Positions 1 through 7,649 of a DNA stretch of 47,699 nucleotides are shown here, piece by piece (position 1 is the stretch's first letter; every line of letters begins with the position of its first letter). The stretch is taken from NCBI RefSeq assembly GCF_003325355.1, contig NZ_CP030856.1:1-47699 (forward strand), read 5' to 3'. The notes below the pieces were generated by a model, which saw nothing but the letters and a program-made list of their open reading frames with translations, made no database searches and was not told the origin of the DNA. The DNA comes from Runella rosea (GTDB lineage Bacteria > Bacteroidota > Bacteroidia > Cytophagales > Spirosomataceae). The position numbers were made by a program, and so were the translations under genes.

Positions 1-664
1 GCGTCACAATCAAAAAAGATATATGCGTAACTTTACGGCCCGTTTTGTGGATTTGGTAAGAAAACGAGAGGTCGGTTTTGGCAGATATTTCTTCCTGGCT
101 TGGATCGAGTACACGCCGCTTAAATTGCCCGAAATCATCGTACGTATCTTCCGTGGCAGAAATCAATTCTCGAAGTTCATCCACCAAGATTTCAGACCAA
201 GCTCCACCGTTAAAATTTTTCCAGCGGGAAAGAATCTCGTACAATCGCTGGGAATACGTTTTGTTGAGCGACAAAGCAATCGCCAACTCGTATTCGGTAT
301 AGCCACTTTTTATCTTTGCAATGTGAGGCAGTACTTCGTACGAAACGCCAATTTCAAATACCCCTTCCTTGGCACTGTACTTGGCGGAGGAAAACACGTT
401 GAATGCGCTGAATTCCTTTTCCTCATCATTGCGTAGCCAAATTTGACAATTTCGCATCAGGGTCTGCGTCATTGCGAGCATCTGACGATAATTATTGGTA
501 ATGAGTTTTGCGGGTATTCTGAAGTATTTATTCTGCCTTAATTCGGCGTCGGCTTCTGTTATTTGGTTCATCACAATGTAAAAAACGCGCTTTTCCAACA
601 ATGAAAAGTTTTGACGAGTCATGATTGCCCCATTAGGCTGTCGATTGTAGTGCTTTAATTTCAT
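1..664 (-). CDS. Plasmid replication initiator, Rep_3 family (C-terminus cut by window edge)
   Basis: Reading the minus strand from an ATG at 664 gives an open frame of about 221 residues that runs off the left edge. The start reads M-K-L-K-H-Y-N-R-Q; a second ATG at 622 (M-T-R-Q-N-F) is also possible. The motifs are those of iteron-plasmid initiators with two winged-helix domains: S-L-L-E-K-R-V-F-Y near the start, Y-S-Q-R-L-Y-E-I-L-S-R-W-K in the middle, and F-K-R-R-V-L-D-P followed by G-R-K-V-T-H-I in the second half. This class of protein binds iterons to open the origin and represses its own promoter as a dimer on inverted half-iterons. Both kinds of site lie directly upstream. The family is clear; the exact subfamily is not. 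Confidence 0.85.
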   Translation of the reverse strand, partial: MKLKHYNRQPNGAIMTRQNFSLLEKRVFYIVMNQITEADAELRQNKYFRIPAKLITNNYRQMLAMTQTLMRNCQIWLRNDEEKEFSAFNVFSSAKYSAKEGVFEIGVSYEVLPHIAKIKSGYTEYELAIALSLNKTYSQRLYEILSRWKNFNGGAWSEILVDELRELISATEDTYDDFGQFKRRVLDPSQEEISAKTDLSFSYQIHKTGRKVTHISFLIVT

Positions 665-720
665 TCTTTTGGACAAGCAGACTGCTTTTTTACTATCTGG
701 AAGCTAAGGTAAAAATCTTT

Positions 721-791
721 TCTGTCAAAACAAAACTGTGTCAGAATTTGTGTTTTTTTGACAGAATTAGGCTACATTTTGACAGAATTAG
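721..791. promoter_or_regulatory. Probable rep operator: inverted and direct iteron half-sites
   Basis: Just upstream of the rep start, TCTGTCAAAA (721-730) is an exact inverted copy of TTTTGACAGA (756-765). A further full-length iteron-like copy follows at 771-791 (CTACATTTTGACAGAATTAG), and a partial TGTCAGAATT lies at 740-749. Inverted half-iterons at the rep promoter are the usual autorepressor site of Rep_3 plasmids. The sequence shows the repeats; the repressor role is inferred from the family. Confidence 0.6.
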
Positions 792-978
792 CCCTAAAAC
801 ATAGTCAATCAAGTCTTTAAAAAGTGGTTCTATTCACTGTAAAGCACATTTTGGTAAGCAGTTTCACTCAAAAACTTTCATTTTTTATACTTTTTAGGCT
901 AAAAATCAACTCCTCAAAATTATTTTAACCAACAACATATTGATAATCAATAATTTAAATAAAATAAAATTCATTTAT

Positions 979-1001
979 CGACTACATTTTGACAGAATTA
1001 G
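979..1001 (+). repeat. Isolated iteron copy
   Basis: One complete copy of the iteron (CGACTACATTTTGACAGAAT followed by TAG) stands alone between the rep operator and the main array. An inverted half-copy (ATTCTGTCAA) sits at 1151-1160. Confidence 0.7.
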
Positions 1002-1193
1002 GACTTTGCGAAAAAGGAAGGATTTGGGGGGATTCATTTTTTTAAACGCATGCACAACAACTTCTTAAAAAAAATAAAAAATAACACTTTTCAATCCCCC
1101 AATTTAAAATTGTTATTTGGAGAACACCACAAAGAAACGAATGACTCCTAATTCTGTCAATGATTTCTGTCTGACATTTTTAGTGACAGAGTT
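1002..1193. other. AT-rich intergenic stretch between iterons
   Basis: No gene is seen here. The stretch contains long A/T runs (for example around 1040-1090 and 1100-1125) next to the iteron array, as expected for a DNA unwinding element. No convincing DnaA box was found by eye. Confidence 0.4.
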
Positions 1194-1342
1194 CGACTAC
1201 ATTTTGACAGAATTCGACTACATTTTGACAGAATAGATTACTACATTTTGACAGAGTTCGACTACATTTTGACAGAGTTCGACTACATTTTGACAGAGTT
1301 CGACTACATTTTGACAGAATTCGACTACATTTTGACAGAATT
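1194..1342 (+). repeat. Iteron array: seven direct repeats with 21-bp period (replication origin)
   Basis: Seven direct copies with the core CTACATTTTGACAGA and a CGA lead-in start at about 1194, 1215, 1238, 1259, 1280, 1301 and 1322. The period is 21 bp, close to two helical turns, except for a 2-bp insertion between the second and third copies. Two variants alternate in the tail: GAATT (first, sixth and seventh copies) and GAGTT (third to fifth copies). Copies of the same element occur near the rep gene. With the Rep_3 initiator on one side and parA on the other, this is the likely plasmid origin. AT-rich DNA follows at 1380-1560. Confidence 0.9.
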
Positions 1343-1647
1343 CGACCTTGTAATACACTGACTATCAGATTATTACAAGCCCCTTAAATCATCAATATTT
1401 TAATCATCAATTTCTAAATAAAAATTTAACCAATTTTCAAATCAAAATCAATGCAGTTTTCTTCTAGGGAAAAAAATAGAAGAGACCAGAAAAAACAAAA
1501 CAAAAAACAAAAAATCGCTCCTTTCAAAAATGGGGTTTGGGCGCCAACTAAAAAATTAGTTTGTTAATATTTCACGTATTTGCCACCTTTTTCACTTTCA
1601 CATGCTGTTTTAAGCCCTCAATCAAAAACCTTGTACTACCCTTTCCA
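1343..1647. other. AT-rich leader between iterons and parA, no gene seen
   Basis: About 300 bp with no coding signal, rich in A and T runs (1390-1440, 1470-1520). It is a candidate unwinding region or parA leader. Nothing more specific can be supported. Confidence 0.4.
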
Positions 1648-1664
1648 GTATTTTGTCAAAATAC
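1648..1664. promoter_or_regulatory. Perfect palindrome upstream of parA (candidate operator or parS)
   Basis: GTATTTTGTCAAAATAC is a perfect 8-bp inverted repeat around one central base. Its 11-bp core TTTTGTCAAAA recurs, in the other orientation, at 3794-3804 just past the parAB operon. It lies about 64 bp before the parA start. A -7-like box TATTTTTG follows at 1690-1697. Autorepression by the ParA N-terminal helix-turn-helix or binding by ParB are both plausible. Confidence 0.5.
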
Positions 1665-1727
1665 TTTTACTAACCATTGTATTTTTATCTATTTTTGTAA
1701 AAAAAGAATGACAAAATTAACCTCCGC

Positions 1728-2684
1728 ATGATAAGTCAGAAAGAAGTTGAAAATTTCTTAAAGCACAACCCAGCGCTCACGGTATCGGCATTAGAGAAAG
1801 AAGCCGGAATTCCCAAAGGGACCATTGCCCAAGCACTTGCAGGTTCTCGCAATCTGGCGGAGAAACATCTAACCGCGCTTTTCCCCATATTAACCAAATA
1901 CGGTTATTCATCCACCCTTTACGAAAAAGCCCGGGTCATATCCATCATCAATCACAAAGGTGGAGTTGGCAAAACCACCACAACCTCATCCCTTGGCGAA
2001 GCACTAGCTCGGAGAGGTTTTAAAGTCCTGCTTATCGACCTAGACCCACAAGGTAATCTTAGTCAAATTCTTGGCGTAGAAAATCCCGAAGTACAGGTAG
2101 CCCATGCGCTGCTAAATCATGCTCAACCGCTCCCCATCATTGAAATATCGGAGAACCTTTATCTGTCACCCTCAGACATTGAACTTGCCGATGCCGAGAT
2201 TCAACTCATTTTGAGTGTTGGGGGAGACTTACGTCTAAAAAACAAACTTCAACCTCTGCTTACTGAATTTGAATACGTACTGATTGATTGCCCTCCCTCC
2301 TTAAATAAACTGACGATTTCGGCCATGAACGCTTCCAACAGCTGTTTGATTACGCTGCTACCCGAAATGTCGGCTGTAAAGGGCCTTAATTCTCTTCTAC
2401 AGCGCGTTATGGAAGTGAAGACGAACCTTAACTCAGAATTGAAGGTTGATGGCATTGTGTTTACAATGGTGAAGAAAAACAGCGTTCACGACGGAATCAA
2501 AGAAAATGTGAAAGAGAACGTGCCTATTCGGGTCTTTAAAACCGAAATCAAGCACCTGGTTGACTTTCAGAAATCCCAAATTTTACAACGCCCCATTGCC
2601 AAATTTGCCGATAACTCCGAGGCTGCGAAAAACTATCGTGATTTTTGTGACGAGTTTATTGACTATCTGCAAATTGTAAAATAA
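1728..2684 (+). CDS. parA: ParA partition ATPase with N-terminal DNA-binding region
   Basis: A 318-residue ParA-type ATPase for plasmid segregation. Residues about 1-60 form a helix-turn-helix-like region (A-L-E-K-E-A-G-I-P-K-G-T-I-A-Q-A-L), as in the larger type Ia ParA proteins that also repress their own operon. The deviant Walker A motif K-G-G-V-G-K-T-T is at 77-84, the A' motif L-I-D-L-D-P-Q-G-N at 102-110, and a Walker B-like Y-V-L-I-D-C-P-P-S follows. ParB begins 8 bp after the stop, so the two form an operon. The ATG start fits the family. The upstream palindrome at 1648-1664 is a candidate autoregulatory site. Confidence 0.95.
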   Translation: MISQKEVENFLKHNPALTVSALEKEAGIPKGTIAQALAGSRNLAEKHLTALFPILTKYGYSSTLYEKARVISIINHKGGVGKTTTTSSLGEALARRGFKVLLIDLDPQGNLSQILGVENPEVQVAHALLNHAQPLPIIEISENLYLSPSDIELADAEIQLILSVGGDLRLKNKLQPLLTEFEYVLIDCPPSLNKLTISAMNASNSCLITLLPEMSAVKGLNSLLQRVMEVKTNLNSELKVDGIVFTMVKKNSVHDGIKENVKENVPIRVFKTEIKHLVDFQKSQILQRPIAKFADNSEAAKNYRDFCDEFIDYLQIVK

Positions 2685-2692
2685 CCTACCCC

Positions 2693-3646
2693 ATGGCCAA
2701 GCTCAACATCAAAAACGCCATTGGCGAAAAAACCAAACAGGCACTCAATAACAGCTACATCACTTCTGAACAGATAAAACAAAATATTCAGATTTTGGAG
2801 GAGCTTCGCGGCTTTATACCCTCCCCCACCGATGATGAGCTCAATCAGCTGGAACAAAACATCATCAAAAATGGGTGCAAAGACGCATTACTACTCTGGG
2901 AAACTACCCAAGGCGTAGTCAATGGTGCTTCTATTACCCCCAACGCCCCTGCGTACATACTGGTGGATGGACACAATCGCTATCGTATTTGCACCGCCCG
3001 AAACATTAATTTCAACGTTCAGTTAATGCCTTTTTTGTCTCTTAAGGAGGTAAAAGATTACATGATTGATTTGCAGTTGGGTCGCCGAAACCTGACCCCC
3101 CAACAAACTTCCTACTTTAGAGGTCTCAGGTACAATTTAGAGAAGACGGAAAAAGGGAAATACGACCGAAATGACCATAAGTCCCAGAGTGGGACTTATG
3201 GTGAAAATGATGAAGAAAAGCATAATTCCCATTTTGGGACTTATGATAAAAATTCACTTTCAACCTCCGAAAAGTTAGCCAAAGAATATAAAGTTGGCAG
3301 AAATACAATTCTAAGAGACGCCGAATTTGCCGCGGGGCTTGATAAGCTAGACAATGACCTTAAAAACGCCGTGCTAAGCGGTGAAATCAAAATTGGTAAA
3401 GCTGACATTCAAAAATTAGCCAAGACAAAAAGAACGGAACTCATTGGCTCAACGGAGAAATTAGAGGATATACTCACCGAAAAAGGAACGACCCTATCCG
3501 TGAAAGACAAGCCCAAAGCACGGGTAGAAGAAACGAAAAAAATGCTGGTCAGGGCTTTTGAGAAAATCAGAATATCATCGGATATTAAAACAAAAGACGT
3601 TGATAAATTGATTGAATGGGCAGAGAAACTAAAACAACTGATTTAA
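2693..3646 (+). CDS. parB: ParB/Spo0J-like partition protein
   Basis: A 317-residue ParB-like DNA-binding protein, second gene of the parAB operon. The N-terminal ParB domain carries Y-I-L-V-D-G-H-N-R-Y-R-I (88-99), a variant of the usual ParB box G-E-R-R-x-R-A. A helix-turn-helix follows (T-S-E-K-L-A-K-E-Y-K-V-G-R-N-T-I-L-R-D-A, 191-210). Between them is a hydrophilic linker with two related segments, H-K-S-Q-S-G-T-Y-G (162-170) and H-N-S-H-F-G-T-Y-D (177-185). The DNA for these segments forms two palindromes (3174-3202 and 3221-3245). The C-terminal third is lysine-rich and probably mediates dimerisation. Its expected role is binding the centromere and stimulating ParA. Confidence 0.85.
   Translation: MAKLNIKNAIGEKTKQALNNSYITSEQIKQNIQILEELRGFIPSPTDDELNQLEQNIIKNGCKDALLLWETTQGVVNGASITPNAPAYILVDGHNRYRICTARNINFNVQLMPFLSLKEVKDYMIDLQLGRRNLTPQQTSYFRGLRYNLEKTEKGKYDRNDHKSQSGTYGENDEEKHNSHFGTYDKNSLSTSEKLAKEYKVGRNTILRDAEFAAGLDKLDNDLKNAVLSGEIKIGKADIQKLAKTKRTELIGSTEKLEDILTEKGTTLSVKDKPKARVEETKKMLVRAFEKIRISSDIKTKDVDKLIEWAEKLKQLI
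3174..3245. repeat. Two related palindromes inside parB
   Basis: ACCATAAGTCCC (3174-3185) and GGGACTTATGGT (3191-3202) are perfect 12-bp arms around AGAGT. A second palindrome, CATAATTCCC (3221-3230) and GGGACTTATG (3236-3245) around ATTTT, has one mismatch. Their centres are 45 bp apart. They coincide with the duplicated linker of ParB. They could be a ParB binding site within its own gene, or a by-product of a local duplication. Confidence 0.55.
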
Positions 3647-3683
3647 AACCATAACCACTCATTTTTAAATCCATCAGCAGAAG

Positions 3684-3720
3684 GCTTTCTCCGTAAACGA
3701 GAGAGCTTTTTTGTTTTTTT
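3684..3720 (+). terminator. Rho-independent terminator after parAB
   Basis: Stem GCTTTCTC (3684-3691) pairs with GAGAGAGC (3699-3706) with one G-T pair, followed by T-rich tracts at 3707-3720. It lies 38 bp after the parB stop. Confidence 0.7.
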
Positions 3721-3789
3721 GAAGGTACGTAAGGCGTTATTTCAAGCATTCACTTACACCGCCAATAATATCTTGCAATCGTTTTCGGG

Positions 3790-3807
3790 AGATTTTTGAC
3801 AAAATCT
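3790..3807. promoter_or_regulatory. Palindrome downstream of parAB sharing the parA-upstream core
   Basis: AGATTTT and AAAATCT (7-bp arms) flank TGAC. The inner core TTTTGACAAAA (3794-3804) is the exact reverse complement of the core in the palindrome before parA (1651-1661). It may belong to the partition system or to the promoter of the following gene. Confidence 0.4.
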
Positions 3808-3865
3808 TCTTTCATAACAAATGTCCCTTTTTATCCATACTTCAATCAACTATTTTTATTTTCCA

Positions 3866-5659
3866 ATGAAAATTATCAACCCCAAAGCTTTTATATCTTC
3901 GGTGTACCCAACTAAAGTGCTCTTTTTTATATCAATTTTTTCCGCATTATCGGGCGTGATCTGCTACGCAGGGGAAAATAAAACAACCTCTAAAACCTCC
4001 CAAAAGAGATTGGTTGAAGACGAATATTCAACGGATAAAAAAACAATTGCTAAAGGGCAGGCTTTATTTGAAAACAACTGTTCTGCGTGTCATAATTTTC
4101 TACAGAAGGGCATCGGACCCGAACTTTCGGCCGTAACAACCGTAGTGCCCTCGGATTGGCTAAAAAAGTTTATCCAAAATGCCCCCGAGATGATTAGTAG
4201 TGGAGATGCGCGTGCATCCATGCTTTTTGATGAATATAAGCAGGTAATGCCGTCTTTTACCACATTACCAGAAGCCGACATTCAGGCAATTATGTCTTTT
4301 ATTCATTCTAAACGAAAAACCGAAACAGCTACCACTGTTTCGAATCATTTTGGAACGCCAGTGGCCAATCCAGTTCCGAAAAAAATAGAAAAATCAGGAT
4401 TACGCTTAAAATTAGATTATCTCGCTACCGCCCCCCAGACAGCGGCAAAATTGCCCTTGGCTAGAATCAATAAAATGTTAAAATTACCTGGTGCAAAAGA
4501 CCGTTTGTTTATCGTGGATTTGCGGGGGAAACTCTACGAGATGATTGAAAATCAACTCGTAGAGTTTATGGATATGACTAAGGAAATTCCTGGCTTTATC
4601 CACGCTCCAGGATTGGCCACTGGATTTGGGAACTTTGCTTTTCACCCTGATTTCTACCGTAATGGACTTTTTTACACCACTCATACCGAAAAAGGTAAAG
4701 CTGCTACGCCCGACTTTGGCTACGCCGACTCCATAAAAGTAACCTTACAATGGGTACTCCGAGAATGGAAAATGGAAAATCCTAATGCCAATTCTTTTTC
4801 GGGTAAGGGGCGTGAGCTGATGCGGGTCAATATGGTTTCACCCATCCACGGAGTACAAGAAATTACGTTCAATCCTCTAGCCAAAGCAGGGAGTGCTGAC
4901 TACGGTTTGTTGTACATTGGAGTAGGGGATGGGGGCGCTACGGAAAATGGTTTCGCTTTTTTATGCAATGATAAAACGCACGTTTGGAGCTCCGTATTAC
5001 GCATCAATCCATTAGGAAAAAATAGTAAAAACGGGCGTTACGGAATTCCTTCGTCAAATCCATTTATCAAAGTGAAAGGCGCGGTTGGTGAAGTGTATTG
5101 TCGTGGTTTTAGAAATCCAAACCGCATCATTTGGACGCCAGATGGTAAAATGTTGATTACCGATATTGGTCAGACGCAAATTGAAGAAGTCAATATTGGC
5201 AAGCCGGGAGCCGATTATGGATGGCCCGAGCGGGAAGGTACTTTTGTGATGAATGCACGTGGAAAAATGAACTTAGTGTATCAATTACCCAAGAATGAGT
5301 CTACAACCAAGTATACCTATCCAGTGGCTCAATATGACCACGACGAAGGCAATGCCATTTCAGGAGGATTTGTGTATGCTTCAAACAGCATTCCGTCGCT
5401 TAAAGGCAAGTATATTTTCGGGGATATTGTCAATGGTCGCATTTTTTACGTGGAAAATAACCAATTCCGCCTTGGAAAGCAGGCCGATATTCAGGAATTA
5501 GAGCTTATGCTGGAGGATAAACTGACAACTTTACGTGAACTCACAGGCCACGCCAAAACCGACACTCGATTGGGAGAGGGGCTAAACGGTGAATTGTATA
5601 TTTTCACAAAAACAGACGGGAAAATTTACAAAGTCAGCGCTTGTATGGTAAATGAATAA
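3866..5659 (+). CDS. Exported cytochrome c-PQQ sugar dehydrogenase fusion
   Basis: A 597-residue secreted protein. I chose the ATG at 3866 (M-K-I-I-N-P-K-A-F) because it places a signal peptide at the N-terminus; an upstream in-frame ATG at 3821 would add 15 residues. After the signal peptide comes a cytochrome c domain with haem motif C-S-A-C-H (72-76) and a probable axial Met in V-M-P-S-F-T. From about residue 150 it resembles the glucose/sorbosone dehydrogenase beta-propeller (Q-E-I-T-F-N-P, G-D-G-G-A-T-E, R-G-F-R-N-P-N-R, T-D-I-G-Q-T-Q-I-E-E-V-N, D-Y-G-W-P). Such proteins oxidise aldoses or alcohols with PQQ and pass electrons to cytochrome c. The exact substrate is unknown. Confidence 0.85.
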   Translation: MKIINPKAFISSVYPTKVLFFISIFSALSGVICYAGENKTTSKTSQKRLVEDEYSTDKKTIAKGQALFENNCSACHNFLQKGIGPELSAVTTVVPSDWLKKFIQNAPEMISSGDARASMLFDEYKQVMPSFTTLPEADIQAIMSFIHSKRKTETATTVSNHFGTPVANPVPKKIEKSGLRLKLDYLATAPQTAAKLPLARINKMLKLPGAKDRLFIVDLRGKLYEMIENQLVEFMDMTKEIPGFIHAPGLATGFGNFAFHPDFYRNGLFYTTHTEKGKAATPDFGYADSIKVTLQWVLREWKMENPNANSFSGKGRELMRVNMVSPIHGVQEITFNPLAKAGSADYGLLYIGVGDGGATENGFAFLCNDKTHVWSSVLRINPLGKNSKNGRYGIPSSNPFIKVKGAVGEVYCRGFRNPNRIIWTPDGKMLITDIGQTQIEEVNIGKPGADYGWPEREGTFVMNARGKMNLVYQLPKNESTTKYTYPVAQYDHDEGNAISGGFVYASNSIPSLKGKYIFGDIVNGRIFYVENNQFRLGKQADIQELELMLEDKLTTLRELTGHAKTDTRLGEGLNGELYIFTKTDGKIYKVSACMVNE

Positions 5660-5712
5660 CTGTTTTGCAGAAATGACCCATTAAATGATATTTTACATTA
5701 AACTTGATTGTT

Positions 5713-6480
5713 ATGAACACCGCAAAGATTCGCAGCCTTGCAAAAATGATTGACCACTCGCTGCTGCATCCAACCCTGACGGATGCAGAACTACTGGAAG
5801 GTTGTAAACTGGCCCTAAAATACGATGTTGCCTCCGTATGTATCAAGCCTTATGCGGTCAAAATGGCCACCGAGCTACTGGCTGGTACCGATGTTTTGGT
5901 GGGTACAGTGATTGGTTTTCCTCACGGGAATAGTACCGTAGGGGTAAAAGTCGCCGAAACCGTTCAGGCCTGCAAGGATGGTGCCGTTGAAATTGATATG
6001 GTGGTCAACATCGGCAAGGTATTAGCCAATGATTGGACTTATGTGCAGGAAGAAATACAGGCCGTTAAAACGGCTTGCAAGCAGCACGGGGCCATTCTGA
6101 AGGTGATTTTTGAAAATGATTTCTTGCCCGAAGATTCCTTTAAAATCAAACTTTGTGAAATTTGCACGGAGGTCGGGGCTGAATTTGTGAAGACCTCAAC
6201 GGGCTACGGTTTTGTGAAGGGCAGCGACGGAAAGTACAGCTACGAAGGCGCTACGGAGCATGACCTTCGACTGATGCTCGACCACGTGGGGCCTGGGGTT
6301 TTGGTCAAAGCTGCGGGTGGGGTGCGTACCCTTGACGGGCTTCTGAAAGTGCAGGAAATGGGCGTTGCGCGTTTGGGCGCCAGCGCCACAGCGGCCATTA
6401 TGGAGGATGCTTATCGTCGTTTTGGCCAGATTGATGCTAATGCCCCCACAGGGCCTATTGCCGAAAGTAAAGGGTATTGA
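5713..6480 (+). CDS. deoC: Deoxyribose-phosphate aldolase
   Basis: A 255-residue class I aldolase that cleaves 2-deoxyribose-5-phosphate to acetaldehyde and glyceraldehyde-3-phosphate. The ATG at 5713 is preferred; the frame could also open at a TTG at 5704. The Schiff-base lysine lies in F-V-K-T-S-T-G-Y (K160), the second active-site lysine in V-L-V-K-A-A-G-G-V-R (K199), and the catalytic aspartate in E-I-D-M-V-V-N (D95). Length matches the family. It lies between the sugar dehydrogenase and the ThuA-like gene, suggesting a sugar-catabolic cluster. The 11-bp sequence CTGTTTTGCAG occurs just before (5660) and just after (6490) the gene. Confidence 0.95.
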   Translation: MNTAKIRSLAKMIDHSLLHPTLTDAELLEGCKLALKYDVASVCIKPYAVKMATELLAGTDVLVGTVIGFPHGNSTVGVKVAETVQACKDGAVEIDMVVNIGKVLANDWTYVQEEIQAVKTACKQHGAILKVIFENDFLPEDSFKIKLCEICTEVGAEFVKTSTGYGFVKGSDGKYSYEGATEHDLRLMLDHVGPGVLVKAAGGVRTLDGLLKVQEMGVARLGASATAAIMEDAYRRFGQIDANAPTGPIAESKGY

Positions 6481-6555
6481 GTAATAATGCTGTTTTGCAG
6501 GTAAATTTGACGAATCGAAATCTTCCATTAAAAATTATAACCAGTCACTTTTTTC

Positions 6556-7539
6556 ATGAAATCTACTTACGTCTTTTTAGTCCTTTTGACCACGCTGGGG
6601 TGGGGAAATGCCCACGCGCAATCCAAAAAAGAAAAAGGCCCCAAAATCATCAGAACCTTGATTGTTGACGGGCAAAATAACCACGAACAGTGGCCCAAAA
6701 TAACGTACATGATGAAAGATTACTTGGAAGAAACGGGTAAATTTTCGGTGGATGTACAACGTACTTATTACACTTGGAACGGCGGTGACCTCGTGGATAA
6801 GTACAAAATCAAAGGACTTCCCGCCACCAAAGCAATGGCAAATGCCAAAATGGATTCCGCTTTTCATCCCGATTTTTCTAAATATGATTTAGTGGTTTGT
6901 AATTTTGGTTGGAATGCCGCTCCTTGGTCGGACGAAACGCAGGCCGATTTTGAGAAATTTATGAACAATGGCGGCGGTTTAGTGGTCGTCCATGCGGCCG
7001 ACAATTCGTTTCCGAAGTGGCCTGCCTACAACCGAATGATAGGTATAGGAGGCTGGGGAGACCGTAGCGAAAAAGACGGCCCTTTTGTTTATTACGATGA
7101 AAACGGAAAGTTGGTCAAGGATATGCAGGCTGGCAAAGCAGGCTCACACGGGGCACAAAAGGAGTTTTTAATCACCATCAGAAACTCCAAACACCCGATT
7201 ACGAAAGGAATGCCGCTCAAATGGATGCACACCAAAGACGAAATGTATGACCGCCTGCGCGGGCCAGCCGAAGATATGGAAGTATTGGCCACGGCTTTTT
7301 CACCCAAAGATAATCGTGGAACCGACCGCCACGAACCCATGCTGATGACCATCAAATACGGTAAGGGGCGCGTTTTTCATACGCCGCTCGGACACGTTGA
7401 TTATTCAGTCGAATGCGTCGGTTTCATCACGTGCCTTCAACGCGGTGCTCAGTGGGCCGCTACGGGAAAGGTTGATATTCCTATTCCAAGGGATTTCCCA
7501 ACTGAAAACGCCACGAGTCAACGCAAGTTTGTTGATTAA
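6556..7539 (+). CDS. Exported ThuA-like domain protein
   Basis: A 327-residue protein with a signal peptide (M-K-S-T-Y-V-F-L-V-L-L, ending near A-H-A-Q-S). The mature part is a ThuA-like (trehalose utilisation) domain, related to class I glutamine amidotransferase folds: I-R-T-L-I-V-D-G-Q-N-N-H-E-Q-W, G-G-G-L-V-V-V-H-A-A-D-N, H-P-I-T-K-G-M-P, and Y-G-K-G-R-V-F-H-T-P-L-G-H at the end. In Bacteroidota such proteins usually sit with sugar oxidoreductases and cytochrome c/sugar dehydrogenases, as here. The biochemical reaction is not established for this type. Start follows from the signal peptide. Confidence 0.85.
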   Translation: MKSTYVFLVLLTTLGWGNAHAQSKKEKGPKIIRTLIVDGQNNHEQWPKITYMMKDYLEETGKFSVDVQRTYYTWNGGDLVDKYKIKGLPATKAMANAKMDSAFHPDFSKYDLVVCNFGWNAAPWSDETQADFEKFMNNGGGLVVVHAADNSFPKWPAYNRMIGIGGWGDRSEKDGPFVYYDENGKLVKDMQAGKAGSHGAQKEFLITIRNSKHPITKGMPLKWMHTKDEMYDRLRGPAEDMEVLATAFSPKDNRGTDRHEPMLMTIKYGKGRVFHTPLGHVDYSVECVGFITCLQRGAQWAATGKVDIPIPRDFPTENATSQRKFVD

Positions 7540-7597
7540 ACAAATCAGAATGAGGAACAATTAATCCATAAAGACGGATAGAAATAGAAGTTCGAAG

Positions 7598-7605
7598 TAC
7601 TTTTG
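7598..7605 (+). promoter_or_regulatory. Candidate -7 box for SGNH hydrolase gene
   Basis: TACTTTTG matches the Bacteroidota -7 consensus TAnnTTTG and lies 44 bp before the ATG at 7650. No clear TTTG -33 box was seen at the usual distance. Confidence 0.4.
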
Positions 7606-7649
7606 GGATAAGAATTCACACGCTATTCATTTGTACTTTCCCAAACGTA

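Noticed and set aside
23..436. Plus-strand open frame of 137 codons at the left edge
   Set aside because: It lies antisense to the Rep_3 initiator frame, which has clear family motifs.
1194..1342. CRISPR array
   Set aside because: The repeats are contiguous with no unique spacers; they are iterons.
3821..3865. Upstream ATG at 3821 as start of the cytochrome/sugar dehydrogenase
   Set aside because: It would place 15 extra residues before a normal signal peptide; the ATG at 3866 fits better.
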